Positions 44,807 through 55,300 of a stretch of DNA of 64,000 nt are shown one piece after another. This stretch comes from Marinilongibacter aquaticus (lineage in GTDB: Bacteria > Bacteroidota > Bacteroidia > Cytophagales > Spirosomataceae), in contig NZ_CP083757.1 of the NCBI RefSeq assembly GCF_020149935.1, positions 620,001-684,000 on the forward strand, given 5' to 3'. The notes below the pieces were generated by a model. It did no database searches, had not been told where the DNA came from, and saw nothing but the letters and a program-made list of their open reading frames with translations. The position numbers and the translations under genes are program-made. Within the stretch, counting starts at the first letter, position 1. Each line of letters begins with the position of its first letter.

Positions 44807-45868
44807 ATGTCGATTTATCAGAAATTGGTGCGAAAGCACCTCTTGGATCTCAAGCCATACAGCTCGGCAAGAGATGAATATTCAGGAAAAGAAGGTGTGT
44901 TTTTGGATGCCAACGAGAATCCATTCGGTTCGGTAAGTGGCAAAAACCTCAACCGTTATCCCGACCCGTACCAGTGGGAGATCAAGAGCAAATTGGCCGA
45001 ATTGAAGGGTTGCAAGGCCGAAAACATCTTTTTGGGCAATGGATCGGACGAAGCCATTGACTTGTTGATCAAGTCGCTTTGCGAACCCAAAGAAGAACAA
45101 ATTTTGATTCTACCGCCCACTTACGGTATGTATCAAGTGTGTGCCGATATCCAGCAAGTGGAAGTATTGAAGAGCAACCTTACCGCCGATTTCCAACTCG
45201 ATTTGGAAGATATCGATGCTAAAGTGGGCGAAAAGACCAAAATGATCTGGATTTGCTCTCCGAACAATCCAACTGGAAACCTGATTGATAGCGACAGCAT
45301 CAAAACATTACTCGAAAAGTACAAGGAAATTGTATTTGTGATAGACGAAGCCTACATCGACTTCACAAAGCAGGCGTCTTTCATTGGCCTTTTGGATCGA
45401 TACGAAAACCTGGTGGTTATTCAAACCTTCTCAAAAGCTTGGGGTTTGGCCGGATTGCGAGTGGGTATGGCTTTTGCTCATGTCGATTTGATCAAAATCT
45501 TGAACAAAATCAAGTATCCTTATAATCTGAATTTGCAATCGCAACGGTTGATTCTCGAAGCCTTGGACAATGTGGCTCAAAAAGAAACCTATGTCGATCT
45601 GATTTTGCAAGAAAGGGAAAACCTGAAAGCGGGCTTATTGCCCCTTCCCATTGTGGAGCACATTTATCCTTCAGACTCAAACCAGTTGTTGGTGCGTTTT
45701 AAAGCCGCCAAAAGCATTTTTCAGACTTTGCTCGAAAACAAAGTCATTGTCCGCGACCGAACCAATGTGGTGCTTTGCGACGATTGCTTACGCATCAGTA
45801 TCGGTACCGAAAGCGAGAATCAGCGTCTTTTGGAGGCCCTCAAAGAAATAGCCGAAAGAATGAAATAG
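44807..45868 (+). CDS. hisC: Histidinol-phosphate aminotransferase
   Basis: A 353-residue fold-type I PLP enzyme of histidine synthesis. It shows LDANENPFG (33-41), GNGSDEAIDLLI (78-89), PNNPTGN (152-158) and the PLP lysine K210 in QTFSKAWGLAGLRVG. The C-terminal RISIGT arginine binds the substrate phosphate/carboxylate. The other his genes are not near, so the gene stands alone, divergent from hemF. Confidence 0.94.
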   Translation: MSIYQKLVRKHLLDLKPYSSARDEYSGKEGVFLDANENPFGSVSGKNLNRYPDPYQWEIKSKLAELKGCKAENIFLGNGSDEAIDLLIKSLCEPKEEQILILPPTYGMYQVCADIQQVEVLKSNLTADFQLDLEDIDAKVGEKTKMIWICSPNNPTGNLIDSDSIKTLLEKYKEIVFVIDEAYIDFTKQASFIGLLDRYENLVVIQTFSKAWGLAGLRVGMAFAHVDLIKILNKIKYPYNLNLQSQRLILEALDNVAQKETYVDLILQERENLKAGLLPLPIVEHIYPSDSNQLLVRFKAAKSIFQTLLENKVIVRDRTNVVLCDDCLRISIGTESENQRLLEALKEIAERMK

Positions 45869-45957
45869 GCAGACATTGCCCAGATCGAAAGATTGGCAAA
45901 TGCTCGCAATTGGTGTAAATTGCATCGATTGTTTAAGCAAACCAATCCCTAATTAAC

Positions 45958-47598
45958 ATGAAATCGAAATTGATGCTCGGTGTAGCTCTTTTTGGTTTGG
46001 CTGGTTACAGTCAGGCTCAAGAGCTTGCACTTCCCCCAAAATTTGAGGCTAAGCTCATCGCCGACAATTTGGGCAAAACAAGACATTTGTTCATTACGCC
46101 AAGCAACGACATCTATGTTCGCTTGGCCAAAGTAGAAAACGGCGGTGGAACCCTCTTTCTGAATCAGGAAAATGGCAAAGCTGTAGAAAAACAACGCTTT
46201 GGCACCTTCTCGGGTACAGGCGTGGCCATTGATAACGGTTATTTGTATACTACATCGAACAGCGAAGTGTACCGTTACAAATTGAATGGCAATTATGAAG
46301 TGATTGATCCGGCAAATCCTGAAAAAGTAGTGGATGGCCTGGTAGACCAAGGTACACATGCCACAAAATCGATTGTAGCCGACGGAAAGGGAAACCTATT
46401 TATCCCTATCGGTGCACCTTCAAATGCCTGTCAGGAAAAAGATCGCCAAAAGGATTCTCCGGGAATGCCCAATTGCCCATTGCTTGAAGAAACAGGCGGT
46501 GTATGGAAATTCCGTGCAGACCAATTGAATCAAACATACGCCGATGGCCAACGTTACGCCACCGGACTTCGGAATGTGGTGGGCTCGGATTTGAACCCCG
46601 CTACTGGCGAACTTTTTGCCATGCAGCATGGCCGCGACCAATTGAGTGCTCTTTATCCCGAATATTTCACCACCAAACAATCGGCGGAACTTCCCGCGGA
46701 ATGCCTGTTTGAATTGAAAGAAGGAGCAAATGCCGGCTGGCCTTATATCTATTATGATGGCTTTCAGCAAAAAAATATCTTGGCTCCAGAATACGGCGGC
46801 GATGGCGTGATGGAAGGCCCAGCCGAATACATCAAGCCTGCAGTGGCCTTTCCCGCCCACATGGCTCCAAATGATCTCTTGTTTTATACGGGCGACATGT
46901 TCCCCGAAAAATACAAAAACGGGGCATTCATTGCTTTTCACGGTTCTTGGAACCGTGCCCCTGAGCCTCAAGCTGGGTATTTTGTGGTTTTCCAACCTTT
47001 TAAAAACGGGAAACCTTCGGGCGATTGGGAAGTATTTGCCGACGGTTTTTCAGGCTCGCAAGCCAATACCGAGTCTGGCCGTGCCGAAAGAAGACCTTGT
47101 GGTTTGGCTCAAGGGCCAGACGGTGCTTTGTACATTTGCGACGACACCAAAGGCGGGATTTTCAAAATCACATATAACCCGAATGGCCCTGCAAATGCTC
47201 CAGCGAAAACAGGCAAAATGTTGACCAAAGAGATTTCTTCTTCAAAGCCGAAAACACCCGCGAGCATCGATGCGAAAGCTCAAAATATGGGCCAATTGGT
47301 TTACAAACAAAACTGTGCTACCTGTCACCAAGCAGATGGCTTGGGCGTGGGCAACTTGAATCCGCCTTTGGCAAATACCGATTATGTATTGGGCGACGAC
47401 AAGCGATTGATTGATGTGGTATTGAAAGGACTTTCGCAAAAACCTGTAAATGGAAAAGAATATAGCAATGTTATGCCGGCTTTTCCGTATCTTTCGGACA
47501 AGGAAGTCTCTGAAGTACTGACTTACATTCGGAGCAGTTTTGGAAATCAGGCGAAAGCCATTTCCGAAAAACAGGTGAAAAACCAAAGAAAGAAATAA
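45958..47598 (+). CDS. PQQ-type sugar dehydrogenase fused to cytochrome c
   Basis: A 546-residue exported protein. After a signal peptide (cut near QAQ, 21) comes a six-bladed beta-propeller of the glucose/sorbosone dehydrogenase type (about 25-420), with GVAIDNGYLYTTS, TGLRNVVGSDLNP and HGSWNRAP blocks. A linker leads to a C-terminal monohaem cytochrome c domain (about 440-535) with CATCH and a downstream methionine in NVMPAF. It would oxidise a sugar or alcohol in the periplasm and pass electrons to its own haem. PQQ synthesis genes are not in the window. Confidence 0.87.
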   Translation: MKSKLMLGVALFGLAGYSQAQELALPPKFEAKLIADNLGKTRHLFITPSNDIYVRLAKVENGGGTLFLNQENGKAVEKQRFGTFSGTGVAIDNGYLYTTSNSEVYRYKLNGNYEVIDPANPEKVVDGLVDQGTHATKSIVADGKGNLFIPIGAPSNACQEKDRQKDSPGMPNCPLLEETGGVWKFRADQLNQTYADGQRYATGLRNVVGSDLNPATGELFAMQHGRDQLSALYPEYFTTKQSAELPAECLFELKEGANAGWPYIYYDGFQQKNILAPEYGGDGVMEGPAEYIKPAVAFPAHMAPNDLLFYTGDMFPEKYKNGAFIAFHGSWNRAPEPQAGYFVVFQPFKNGKPSGDWEVFADGFSGSQANTESGRAERRPCGLAQGPDGALYICDDTKGGIFKITYNPNGPANAPAKTGKMLTKEISSSKPKTPASIDAKAQNMGQLVYKQNCATCHQADGLGVGNLNPPLANTDYVLGDDKRLIDVVLKGLSQKPVNGKEYSNVMPAFPYLSDKEVSEVLTYIRSSFGNQAKAISEKQVKNQRKK

Positions 47599-47621
47599 CA
47601 CACAAGACTTGGATAATAGGA

Positions 47622-47656
47622 AATCGATCCGGAAATATTTTCGGGTCGATTTTTTG
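47622..47656 (+). terminator. Intrinsic terminator after the dehydrogenase gene
   Basis: AATCGATCCG (47622-47631) pairs with CGGGTCGATT (47642-47651), ten pairs with one wobble, around a 10-base AT-rich loop, followed by TTTTTG. It lies 24 bases after the stop codon. Confidence 0.8.
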
Positions 47657-47740
47657 TACTATCCTATTCCAATTGGCTTAAACACAAGCATTCCACATTA
47701 TCCTTTCCTATATTTATTTCTTATAAATATACCCAATTGA

Positions 47741-49246
47741 ATGAAAACCCGTCTTTTAGCTTTATGCACCTTGCTTGCGATTTGTGCTTGCAAAGCAGAC
47801 CAGAAGAAGCAGCCGAATGTGCTTTTTCTTTTTATCGATGACTACACCTACCGTGCTGTGCACGAAATGGGCAACAAACAGGTCATCAGTCCAAATTTAG
47901 ATAAGCTCATACAAGAGGGCACCCTCTTTACCCACGCCTACAACATGGGCTCTTGGAGTGGAGCCGTGTGCACTGCTTCGCGAACCATGCTCAATTCTGG
48001 TTTGACCGTTTGGCGTGCCAATGCCAACCGAAAAAACTGGCACGAAGGCGACTCCTTGGCCCGAGCCCACACATGGGCACAACTGATGCAAAATGCGGGA
48101 TACGATACATATATGTCTGGAAAATGGCATGTGGATATACCCGCAGCGGATATTTTTGAGCAAGCCGAACATGTTCGTCCGGGAATGCCAAAAGATTTCT
48201 GGAACGGTAAACAAGTGAACGAGGCCATTAACAAATACAAGAAAAAGCCTTTGAACACCAGCCAAATGGACATGCCCAAAGGGTACAATCGCCCTTTATC
48301 TGAAAACGATGACTCATGGTCGCCCACAGATACGAGCAATGGCGGTTTCTGGGCCGGAGGAAAACACTGGAGCGAAGTGCTGAAAGACGATGCCGAAAAC
48401 TTCATCGATCAAGCGGCACAAAAACAAAAACCCTTTTTCATGTATTTGGCCTTCAATGCTGTGCACGATCCTCGTCAGGCTCCACAAAAATACCAGGACC
48501 TTTATGATGTTGATAAAATTGAAATTCCCGAAAGCTTTCAAGCCGATTATCCTTATCACGAAGAAATCGGTGTAGGCCCGAGATTAAGAGACGAGATGTT
48601 GGCTCCTTTCCCAAGGACAGAGTTGGCGATCAAAACGCATTTGAAAGAATATTATGCCCTAATATCGCATTTGGATGACCAAATCGGGGAAATTCTACAG
48701 CATCTTGAAGAGAAAGGATTACGGGAGAATACGGTGATTTTCCTTACGGCTGATCACGGTTTGGCCATTGGTCGACACGGGCTTTTGGGTAAACAAAACA
48801 TGTACGACCACAGTATGCGGGTACCTTTGCTGGTAGCCGGATCGGGAATTCCCAAAAACAAAAAAATTGACGAGGACGTCTATCTACAAGACATCATGCC
48901 CACGGCATTGGACCTTACCGGAAAAGGCGTGCCCGACTTTGTGGAATTCAAAAGCTTGATGCCACTTATTCACGATCAACAAGGCGAAGCTCATTTGAAT
49001 GGCGTTTACGGAGCTTATCTGCGTTTGCAACGCATGATTCGTAAAGACGGATACAAACTGATTGTTTATCCGAAAGTGCACAAAGTTTTGCTTTTCGACT
49101 TGAAAAACGATCCCAATGAAATGCACGACCTGTCGGATAATGAAGAATCGCGAACGAAAATCGAAAGCCTTTTCAAGGATTTGAAACAAATGCAAGTTGA
49201 TTTGGACGATGAATTGAATATCGGCAGTGTAGAAGATTATTTCTAA
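47741..49246 (+). CDS. Sulfatase lipoprotein with CxAxR active-site motif
   Basis: A 501-residue sulfatase. A lipoprotein signal ends in AICAC, with Cys15 or Cys17 as lipid site. The metal-binding FIDDYTYR (31-38) follows. The formylglycine motif is C77-T-A-S-R81: cysteine is present, but the usual proline is alanine, the variant that anaerobic radical-SAM sulfatase-maturing enzymes also accept. The second metal site is TADHG (near 345). It would cleave sulfate esters from polysaccharide or other sulfated compounds at the cell surface. No sulfatase-maturing gene is near. Confidence 0.88.
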   Translation: MKTRLLALCTLLAICACKADQKKQPNVLFLFIDDYTYRAVHEMGNKQVISPNLDKLIQEGTLFTHAYNMGSWSGAVCTASRTMLNSGLTVWRANANRKNWHEGDSLARAHTWAQLMQNAGYDTYMSGKWHVDIPAADIFEQAEHVRPGMPKDFWNGKQVNEAINKYKKKPLNTSQMDMPKGYNRPLSENDDSWSPTDTSNGGFWAGGKHWSEVLKDDAENFIDQAAQKQKPFFMYLAFNAVHDPRQAPQKYQDLYDVDKIEIPESFQADYPYHEEIGVGPRLRDEMLAPFPRTELAIKTHLKEYYALISHLDDQIGEILQHLEEKGLRENTVIFLTADHGLAIGRHGLLGKQNMYDHSMRVPLLVAGSGIPKNKKIDEDVYLQDIMPTALDLTGKGVPDFVEFKSLMPLIHDQQGEAHLNGVYGAYLRLQRMIRKDGYKLIVYPKVHKVLLFDLKNDPNEMHDLSDNEESRTKIESLFKDLKQMQVDLDDELNIGSVEDYF

Positions 49247-49268
49247 CCTGGCCGAAAGAATACAAAAC

Positions 49269-49300
49269 AAAAAGGCCCGTGATTGCTCACGGGCCTTTTT
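49269..49300. terminator. Strong bidirectional terminator
   Basis: AAAAAGGCCCGTGA (49269-49282) and TCACGGGCCTTTTT (49287-49300) pair perfectly over 14 bases around a TTGC loop. It ends both the sulfatase gene on the plus strand and the giant surface-protein operon on the minus strand. Confidence 0.92.
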
Positions 49301-49314
49301 GTTTCACCGTTCAT

Positions 49315-52300
49315 TTATTCAGGACATTGATTCTTCAATTCGGTAGTGAATACAGCACCCGGACTTACCGAGAAACCCGGATTCAACTGAATATGTTTTC
49401 CGGCCCCATATTCAATTTGGGCATTGCCCTCAATCGCATTGCTGGCCTTCACAGTGCTCACCGCACGTCTACTGGTCATTTGTCCGTTCAGATCGTCATC
49501 AGGCGACACCAACACCAAATCGTTTCCGATAATACTCAAATTCGAAACCGAAACCGCAGACGAAACCACTGGTGCCGTGGAAACCACCATCAATTTATAA
49601 TCGTCGCCAGAAGGCAAATCATTTGGAATTTGACAGGCAATATTTTGTGGATCCTTTCCAAAACCAACCAATCTGCGGTTTGTAAAACCACCGTTGGCAT
49701 CCGACAAATACACATTAAACAAGTTGCCATTGATGAATTTTCCCGAACTGTCCGCACTTACGGTGAAAAGCCCACCGTTGCAAAATTGCCATTTCGATGC
49801 CACAGGCGAAGAAATGCTTCTTTCGCCATCGACAATAAAGAAATGAATCAAGTCCGGCCCAAGCAAGAGGCTGCCTTGGGCATTGTCTTGAGCATAGGCA
49901 TTCGCAATAAACGTATAGTAATTTACTTCGAGATAATCGCCCGAAACCACACCTGCAGTTTCATGAAGGGCATACAAAGGAACATTGTCGGTTCTATCCT
50001 GGCTGTTGCTTGTTCCGCTCAATTGCAGGCGAACACTTTCGACATCATTCTCTTCACAATTGGGCACGGCCAAAATGGTCATTGGGCGTTCTTCATTTTT
50101 TTGGACCGTCAAACGCTCCCGTAAAGGAGTAATGATTTCGGGCACTTCTCCCCCATAGGCCAAGTAATAATCCATGGCCAAAGGCAAGCAAGCCACCGAC
50201 ACCGTAGTGTAGGCCGTATCCATACAAGCATTGGCTGCGGTCACTATCACACGGTATTCGCCTGCGTTTACCGTTTTTGCAGAAGGAATAGACGGTGCCT
50301 GCAAGGTGCTGTAAAAACCGTTCGGGCCAGTCCAGATGAATTCATTTCCGCTATCGGCCATCAATTGAATGGTTTCGCCGACTTCATAAGGCCCCGTATT
50401 GCTTGCCGAAGTTTCAAAAACAGGATCGGAAAGTACCCGTACATCGCCCAGCGTGAAAGTACATACGCTCACATCCAAACTGAAGCTTTTGTATTCGCCT
50501 TTGCTCAAACTCTCCAAAACAAACTGTCCGCTACTCACATTCACCATACGTGAAAGTGCTTGATTGTTCTTCACGAATTTCAAATTGTAGGTACCGTCTG
50601 CAATGTTTTGTGTGGCAAATTCCAATTGCCCGTTTTCGCCTTCGCAAAATGTGGGGTCTATTTTATCGGAGAAACTGAAACTTTGCTCTGCAAATTCATT
50701 GACTGTCACCGAGGTGTTCTTGGTACACCCTTTGTCGTCTGTCACGGTCACTGAATAATTTCCCGCGGTTAAACCTTCAATCGTAGCCAGCGTTTGGCCA
50801 GCCACCGACCATGAATACGAATAAGGTTGGGTTCCTCCGCTCACCGTTACTTTGGCTGTGGCATCGTTTCCACCAAAACAGCTCAGTTCTTTCGTCACAA
50901 TGGCATTGGCCGACAAGGCCAAGGGTTCCGTGATTTGAACAAGTTTATCCAAGAAACAACCGTTTTCATCGGTGACACGCACGGAATAATTACCAGCCGA
51001 CAGGTTTTCGGCCGTGGCGGCTGTTCCGCCTTCGGGACTCCATTGATACGTATATTCTCCTGTACCTCCACTTGCCAACACCGTGGCTTTCCCGTCGTTT
51101 CCGCCGTTGCAACTTACATTTTGAAGAACAGAAGCCGAAGCCGTGAGCAGTAAAGGTTCTGTTACTGTCACCTCTTTTTCTACATAACAACCGCTCTCAT
51201 CGGTTACCTTCACAGTGTATTGGCCTGCGGAAAGATTATCCGCCGTCGCGTCATTTCCACCCGAAGGCGACCATTCGTAAGTATAAAGGCCTACTCCACC
51301 GCTTGCATTTACAGTAATGCTTCCGTCGCTCCCGCCATTACACGACACGTTGGATTGGCCTGTCACCGAAACCGCCAAATTGGAAATGGATACACTGACT
51401 TCTTCATAAGCTGGACAAGTGCCTTGAGTCGTGTAACGCACAGTATAGGTGCCTCCCGTACTGGCCGAAATATCTATTTGTCCGGTACTTGCATTGATAC
51501 TCAAGCCTGGAGTGGAAGAGAAAGTCCCGCCACTTAGGCCAGTCACCGTTGGTGTGGGATCCAAATCTGTTTTACAATAGGCTGAAGCAGAATAAGCAAA
51601 CGAGGCATCGTCTGGAGCTTCGATAATTACTTTGACTTCCTTGGCAAACGGACAAGCTCCCGCAGAAGTGTATTTTACAAAATAGGTATCGGCTGTGCTT
51701 TCAGAAAGGTCGATTTTGCCTGAATTCGGATCAATTGAAAGGCCAATAGGTGAAACTGTAAACGTACCGCCCGTACTTCCCGTTAAGCTCGGCGTGGGGT
51801 CCACATCGCCATTTTGGCAATAAGTAGCCGCACCGTAGCTAAAAGTAAACTCGTCAAAAGGCACGATTGTGATGCTTTGTGTAGTGAAGGTACTGCATCC
51901 CGTGCTAGGGTCTGTCACCGTATATTTCACGTCGTAAGTGCCCGATTCACTTCCCGAAAGGTCGATTTCTCCCGTGCTCGGACTGATACGCAGATTGGCA
52001 GATTCGACACTGAACACCCCACCGGCATCACCCGTAACGGTCGGTTTCGGATTGCTCTCACTTTTGCAAAACGGGCTTCCTGAATAGGTAAAAGAAGCAT
52101 CACCTAAAGGATTGACCGTAATCTCTGCCGTATTTACTTTAGGACTTTCACAACCCGCCAACGCACAGGCAGCCTGATACGTCACCGTGCTACTCGGCGT
52201 TTGGCTGAAAATTTCTCCCGAATCGACCGTACCCAAAAGATCTGAAGAACCTTTGGCATACCAGTTCACTTTCCCACTCGCACACACGGCCGACATTGAA

Positions 52301-55300
52301 ATACTCTGTCCGTCGCAAACCGCTGTTGCTACCGCTGGCGTCACGTCTGTGGCCTGGGGCACCGAAATCGTGCTTGTGGTTGTATTTGAGTTAAATTCTG
52401 TAAAGTTGCCTCCATTTATTGTTGCCGTATTCGGAATATCACACACCGTCGGACTGTTGCTTATCGTTGCACTGAAAGTAACGGTTGTACTTTTTCCCGC
52501 GGGTAATGTAAAGCCCGAACCCGATCCGTTTACTGTGACCGTCTCTGTGCCCACTACTTTCATCTCTTTGCTTTCAGCCAGCATTCCTGAATTTTGACTT
52601 ACACTTTCTGCTTTCGCCTTTTTCACCGCCAATTCCGATTCTACCGGAGTAACTTTACTCCCGCTATTTTCATGCATATCCAAAGGGTGCAAGGCAGCCA
52701 TTCTCGCCGAAGATGCATTTGGCGAGAAATTCAAAAGAGAATTGCTTGGGCCTTCACAAGTATTTGCGGCAACAAGGTTATTTGTTCCGCTCCCTCCCAC
52801 ACTGATAAAAGTGGGCATGGTATTGCTAGAAATGGAAGGTGTATTGCCGTTGTTGTTCCAAATGCTTAAATGCGGGCTGCTAATATCACCACTGCCTTCA
52901 ATATTTTGTACATTTCCCGAAGAAGAAGCTCTAAATTGAGCGTATCCATTAAGTCCTCCTCCTCCAACTTTAATGGCATTGTCCGATACATTCGAGCACA
53001 CTTCTTGCAGGCCATCGGCAGCGACTATACGAATATTGTACGTGGGGTTCGCATTCACAGACAAGGTGTTATCCGAACAAATAAAGCTCAAGAGACCACC
53101 CGATGTGGGCGTGCCATTGGCCAAAGCTTCCACCGCAAAACTGCCCATATCTTTTATTCCTGAAATATCGTTGTTGCTCACTTGCACTTTCGATTCTCTG
53201 TTGCTGCTGGTGTGATTTACCCGAATGCCATCTCCCGAATTGTTCAACACCGCTGCGGAATGATAGGCAATGGTGTTGTTGTCAATTTTCCCTTCGGCTT
53301 TGCCCGCATCGGCCGTATATACATTGATCAAAGCCGCTCCTCTGCCCGTTACGGTATTGTGTATGACATTGAATTGCACCACACCGTTTGCCGTGCTGGC
53401 CAAATCTACGCCCGTGCCCACATCTTCCCCAGCAGCCAAGTTGCCATTTCGCGAATCAAAATTACTGTCTTGAATATCGATTTTAACCGTTGAATTGTCG
53501 TTGGCATAGGCATCAACACCTTGTGTAGCACACTGCAAAAACTGGCAGCTGTTTCCGATATCCACGCTCAAATTGGCGTTTTGATAGCCCTCGATCAAAA
53601 TACCCGATTGCCCGTTCGCATTCAATGTACTGGCGTCGGATAATGTACGCGTTCCCTTAAAAGTGGAGGCATCCACCAGCAATTCCAAGGTGTTGGCATT
53701 GTTGTAATACCGCACAAGCCGTGAGGCATAAGTCAGTGTAGCATTCAGGATTTCATGTCTTCCCGATCCATTTTGGGAGATTAGGGCAGCTTCTCGTGAA
53801 TCCGAAGTGCCGCAGTTGTTGATGATGCTGTTCTTTAGGGTGAAATCGTGCACATCCAGAAGAATCAGACCAAACTGTGCGTTTTGCCCGGTAATTTCAT
53901 TCATTCGTACATTTTGAAGCCAGGCATTGTCTACACTTTTGAAAAATATCCCCGCATTACAATTCTCTACGTCCACAGCCGAAACTCCGAAGGTTCCATC
54001 AGTTGAACTGGCATTGGTAAAATTGATATTTTGAAGCGTGATGTTCGTCGCATTTTCAATCCGAATCGCCCTTTGGGTGATGTTTGTAAAAACACCTCCA
54101 CTACCCGAAGTGCTGCCTGCACCCCTAATTTGGAAACTTCCTTGCGTATTGACGATTTGAACCCCATTGGTAATGGCCGAATTGCCCGTTACGCTCACGT
54201 CATCCAACACCATATTCAAATTCAATTTGGCACCAGCATCGCCGATCAAGTTCAAGGCTTCGGCTGAAGTTGAGGAGATCGTACCGCTGGTATTCGACAA
54301 TTTACCCGAAAATTGTGCATCAATGCCTTTCTGTCCATTGTCGGCTTGAATATCCAAATCTCCAAAGCCCACTTGGGCGGTATTGCTCGTGCCACCGATT
54401 ATTTCCAAACCGCTAGCCCCAGAACCCGTGATGTTTGTAGCACCAAAATCAGCCACCACCGTACTCGTACCTGAAATGGCTATTCCTTTTCCCGTGGAAT
54501 TCGTAATTGTGGTACCGTTACTCGCAGACAATGTGCCACCCACGCCGTTCAAGCTCACTGCATTTCCGGGTGCATTCTCCGAAACAATTTGTTTGAATAC
54601 CAAAGCCGCGGTTCCATTTGTCAAATCCAAAGCTGCACCCGTGCCGTTCAATGTCATTTCGGAAGTGGTGCAGGTACCAAAGTCGTTACCAGAAATATCG
54701 CCAAGGGCGTTGCCCATATCGAAACCACGGAGTCTATTGTTCTTCGCCAATGTAATTGTCGTGCCCGTGGCGTTGGTCAAATTCGGAGCCGTTTGTCCTG
54801 TGGACGGTAGGGCCAAAGAATAAGTAGGTAAACTGATGCCTAAGATTGTTGCCAAACCTTGGGTAGCTCCGGCTCCAATTATTTGCTGGCCATCCAGTAA
54901 ACTTGCTCCACCACTGTATGTTCCAGAGTAGACAAAAATCACCTGGTTTTGAGCAGGCTTTCCGGCCGTTCCCGTATTGGCAACCCCAAAATTGCTCCAA
55001 TCTTTAAAAGGCGAAGTGAGCGAGCCGTCGCCATTGCTACCCGCCGCACTGTTGACAAACCAAAGGCTTATGCCTATATCAAATGTCACCGTGCCCATGC
55101 TTGTCCCCGAGCTTGTATTCAATGTGTACGTATACGAATCTGTGTTTGCCGCCGTGCCTGTTTTGGGCGTATAGGTAAATGAGCCATCCATGTCGATCGT
55201 AATTTTCCCGCCATCGGTGGTGGCCGCATCCACCACAGCCGTGGCTGTCATGGCGGTGTTGTCGGGACTGATATCATTGAGCAACAAGCCATTTGCGGCA

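Noticed and set aside
49279-50124. Plus-strand frame of 281 codons
   Set aside because: Antisense to the 3' end of the giant surface-protein gene and overlapping its terminator; no recognisable protein features.
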